Positions 62,005 through 64,000 of a DNA stretch of 64,000 nucleotides are shown piece by piece; the stretch's first letter is position 1, and each line of letters begins with the position of its first letter. Source of the DNA: Peteryoungia desertarenae. GTDB lineage: Bacteria; Pseudomonadota; Alphaproteobacteria; Rhizobiales; Rhizobiaceae. The stretch is from the NCBI RefSeq assembly GCF_005860795.2, contig NZ_CP058350.1, positions 2,882,501 to 2,946,500 on the forward strand. The letters run 5' to 3'. The notes beneath the pieces were generated by a model, which saw only the letters and a list, made by a program, of their open reading frames with translations, was not told where the DNA came from and searched no databases. Both the position numbers and the translations under genes were made by a program.

Positions 62005-64000
62005 TGACAACGGAATTCCAGTTCACGGATTACGATCCTTACGACTTCGCCAATCGGCGCCATATTGGCCCCTCGCCCGCCGAAATGACAGACATGCTGA
62101 AGGTGATAGGCTATCACTCGCTCGACGAGCTGATCGATGCGACCGTTCCGGCTTCGATACGCCAACAGGTGCCGCTGACCTGGGGCAAGGCCATGACCGA
62201 GCGCGAAGCCCTCGACCGCCTTCGCGAGATCGCCAACAAAAACCAGGTCCTGACCTCGCTGATCGGCCAGGGCTATTACGGCACCATCACGCCGCCGGTC
62301 ATCCAGCGCAACATCCTGGAAAACCCGGCCTGGTACACGGCCTATACGCCCTACCAGCCGGAAATCAGCCAGGGCCGCCTGGAGGCACTTCTCAACTTCC
62401 AGACCATGGTGACAGATCTCACCGGTCTCGACGTTGCCAACGCGTCTCTGCTCGATGAAGCAACGGCTGCCGCCGAAGCCATGGCGCTCTGCCAGCGCAG
62501 CGCCAAGACCAAGGCGACTGGCTTCTTCGTCGACAAGGACTGCCACCCGCAGACCATCGCCGTCATCCAGACCCGCGCCGAGCCGCTTGGCTGGACCGTC
62601 ACCGTCGGCGACCCCTTCACCGATCTCGACCCGACGGAAGTCTTCGGCGCGATCTTCCAATATCCCGGCACGCACGGCCATGTGCGCGACTTCTCCGGCC
62701 TGATCGCCCGTCTGCACCAGACCGGCGCGCTCGCCGCCGTCGCCGCCGACATACTCGCCCTGCTTCTGTTGAAATCACCGGGCGAAATGGGGGCTGATAT
62801 CGCCATCGGTTCGACCCAGCGTTTCGGCGTTCCCATGGGCTACGGCGGTCCGCATGCGGCCTATATGGCGGTCAAGGATGCAATCAAGCGCTCCATGCCC
62901 GGCCGCCTTGTCGGCGTCTCCGTCGATGCGCGGGGCAACCGCGCCTATCGCCTGTCGCTGCAGACGCGCGAGCAGCATATCCGCCGCGAAAAGGCGACGT
63001 CGAACATCTGCACCGCGCAGGTGCTGCTCGCCGTCATGGCCTCGATGTATGCCGTCTTCCATGGTCCGAAGGGCCTGAAGGCGATTGCCCAGCATGTGCA
63101 TCAGAAGACGGTTATCCTGGCCAAGGGTCTGGAAAAGCTCGGTTATACGATCGAGCCGGAAACCTTCTTCGACACGATCACGGTCGAGGTCGGCCACATG
63201 CAGGGCCTCGTCATGCGGGCTGCCGTTGCTGAAGGTGTAAACCTGCGCAAGGTCGGTGAGACCAAGGTCGGCATCGCGCTCGACGAACGGACCCGTCCCG
63301 CCGTGTTGGAAGCCGTCTGGCGTGCCTTTGGCGGCAATTTCAAGGTTGCCGACTTCGAGGCCGATTATCGCCTGCCGAAGGATCTCTTGCGCACCAGCGA
63401 GTATCTGACGCATCCGATCTTCCATATGAACCGCGCGGAAAGCGAGATGACCCGCTATATCCGCCGGCTTTCGGACCGCGATCTCGCGCTCGACCGCGCC
63501 ATGATCCCGCTCGGCTCCTGCACGATGAAGCTCAACGCCACGGCGGAAATGCTGCCGATCACGTGGCCGGAATTCTCCGACATTCATCCCTTCGTGCCGG
63601 CCGATCAGGCGCTTGGCTACAAGGAGATGATCGACGATCTCTCGGAAAAGCTCTGCGCGGTGACTGGCTACGACGCGATCTCAATGCAGCCGAATTCGGG
63701 TGCCCAGGGTGAATATGCCGGTCTCCTGACGATACGCGCCTACCACCTCGCTCGCGGTGACGCGCACCGCACGGTCTGCCTGATCCCGACCTCGGCGCAC
63801 GGCACCAATCCGGCATCGGCCCAGATGGTCGGCATGACGGTCGTGCCGGTCAAGTCGAAGGAAAACGGCGACGTCGACCTCGACGACTTCCGCGCCAAGG
63901 CGGAAGAGCATGCGGCCAATCTCTCCTGCTGCATGATCACCTATCCCTCGACCCATGGCGTGTTCGAGGAAACGGTGCGCGAGATCTGCGAGATCACCCA
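62004..64000 (+). CDS. gcvP: Glycine cleavage system P protein (decarboxylating), 5' two thirds
   Basis: The frame from the ATG at 62004 (TAATG overlap with gcvH) is open to the window end, about 665 residues. It begins [15 protein letters not shown] and has the [28 protein letters not shown] and [16 protein letters not shown] segments of GcvP. The C-terminal half ([44 protein letters not shown]) has begun. The PLP-binding Lys is expected beyond the window edge. It decarboxylates glycine with PLP. Confidence 0.95.
   Translation, partial: MTTEFQFTDYDPYDFANRRHIGPSPAEMTDMLKVIGYHSLDELIDATVPASIRQQVPLTWGKAMTEREALDRLREIANKNQVLTSLIGQGYYGTITPPVIQRNILENPAWYTAYTPYQPEISQGRLEALLNFQTMVTDLTGLDVANASLLDEATAAAEAMALCQRSAKTKATGFFVDKDCHPQTIAVIQTRAEPLGWTVTVGDPFTDLDPTEVFGAIFQYPGTHGHVRDFSGLIARLHQTGALAAVAADILALLLLKSPGEMGADIAIGSTQRFGVPMGYGGPHAAYMAVKDAIKRSMPGRLVGVSVDARGNRAYRLSLQTREQHIRREKATSNICTAQVLLAVMASMYAVFHGPKGLKAIAQHVHQKTVILAKGLEKLGYTIEPETFFDTITVEVGHMQGLVMRAAVAEGVNLRKVGETKVGIALDERTRPAVLEAVWRAFGGNFKVADFEADYRLPKDLLRTSEYLTHPIFHMNRAESEMTRYIRRLSDRDLALDRAMIPLGSCTMKLNATAEMLPITWPEFSDIHPFVPADQALGYKEMIDDLSEKLCAVTGYDAISMQPNSGAQGEYAGLLTIRAYHLARGDAHRTVCLIPTSAHGTNPASAQMVGMTVVPVKSKENGDVDLDDFRAKAEEHAANLSCCMITYPSTHGVFEETVREICEIT

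Overview
The window looks like chromosomal DNA of a Rhizobiaceae-type alphaproteobacterium (Rhizobium/Agrobacterium/Neorhizobium group). The call rests on three things: the complete very-long-chain lipid A cluster acpXL-fabZ-fabF2-fabF1-adh-lpxXL in rhizobial order, fixNOQP/fixGHIS-type cbb3 oxidase operons with FNR/FixK boxes, and a palindromic RIME-like mosaic repeat inside a cobalamin operon. GC is high and gene density very high, with many 4-bp ATGA overlaps. No tRNA, rRNA, CRISPR array, transposase or phage gene was seen.

Layout. (1) 1-8555: sugar uptake locus. A LacI-type regulator is divergent from an ABC importer (binding protein, two permeases, ATPase), followed by a family-2 beta-mannosidase and a partial TIM-barrel isomerase; the substrate is probably a mannoside. 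(2) 8600-12650: remnant of a TetR-type regulator, a membrane protein with a degenerate GGDEF domain, an MBL-fold hydrolase and 6-phosphogluconate dehydrogenase. (3) 12754-21708: cbb3 oxidase structural genes ccoNOQP and assembly genes ccoGHIS, each with a perfect FNR-type box, plus a divergent hemerythrin-like protein; a PAS protein broken by an in-frame stop follows at 21778-22614. (4) 22715-28134: synthesis and transfer of the very-long-chain acyl group of lipid A. (5) 28235-30505: hemN and an FNR-type regulator with four Cys, divergent around a third FNR box. The regulator encoded here probably drives groups 3 and 5.

(6) 30607-53845: a large cobalamin region. cobD-cobC-cobB-cobA and cbiD-cobK are divergent. 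A long minus-strand operon runs cbiX, an RNase-H-fold protein, cobH, cobL, cobI, a cbiG-cobJ fusion, cobM. A separate operon, cobP-cobW-cobN-cobO, lies behind a large cobalamin riboswitch. Aerobic-type (CobN, CobH, CobL, CobK) and anaerobic-type (CbiD, CbiG, CbiX) proteins are mixed; cobF, cobG, cobS, cobT, cobQ and cobV are not in the window. A GNAT acetyltransferase, a nucleoside hydrolase and a TSUP-type membrane transporter are interspersed.

(7) 53968-60073: lipoprotein, ATP12-type assembly factor, HAD phosphatase, RluA pseudouridine synthase, CrcB fluoride channel, HemG-like flavodoxin, a small unknown protein, a PCu(A)C copper chaperone and a DUF2946-like protein. (8) 60252-64000: tandem glycine riboswitch followed by gcvT-gcvH-gcvP, the last cut by the window end.

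The strongest leads are the RIME-like element that supplies the C-terminus of the RNase-H-fold protein, the apparent loss of the catalytic cysteine in the second ketosynthase (a chain-length-factor-like pair), the mixed cobalamin pathway with both an early-type and a late-type cobalt chelatase, the amber-interrupted PAS gene and the degenerate GGDEF site.
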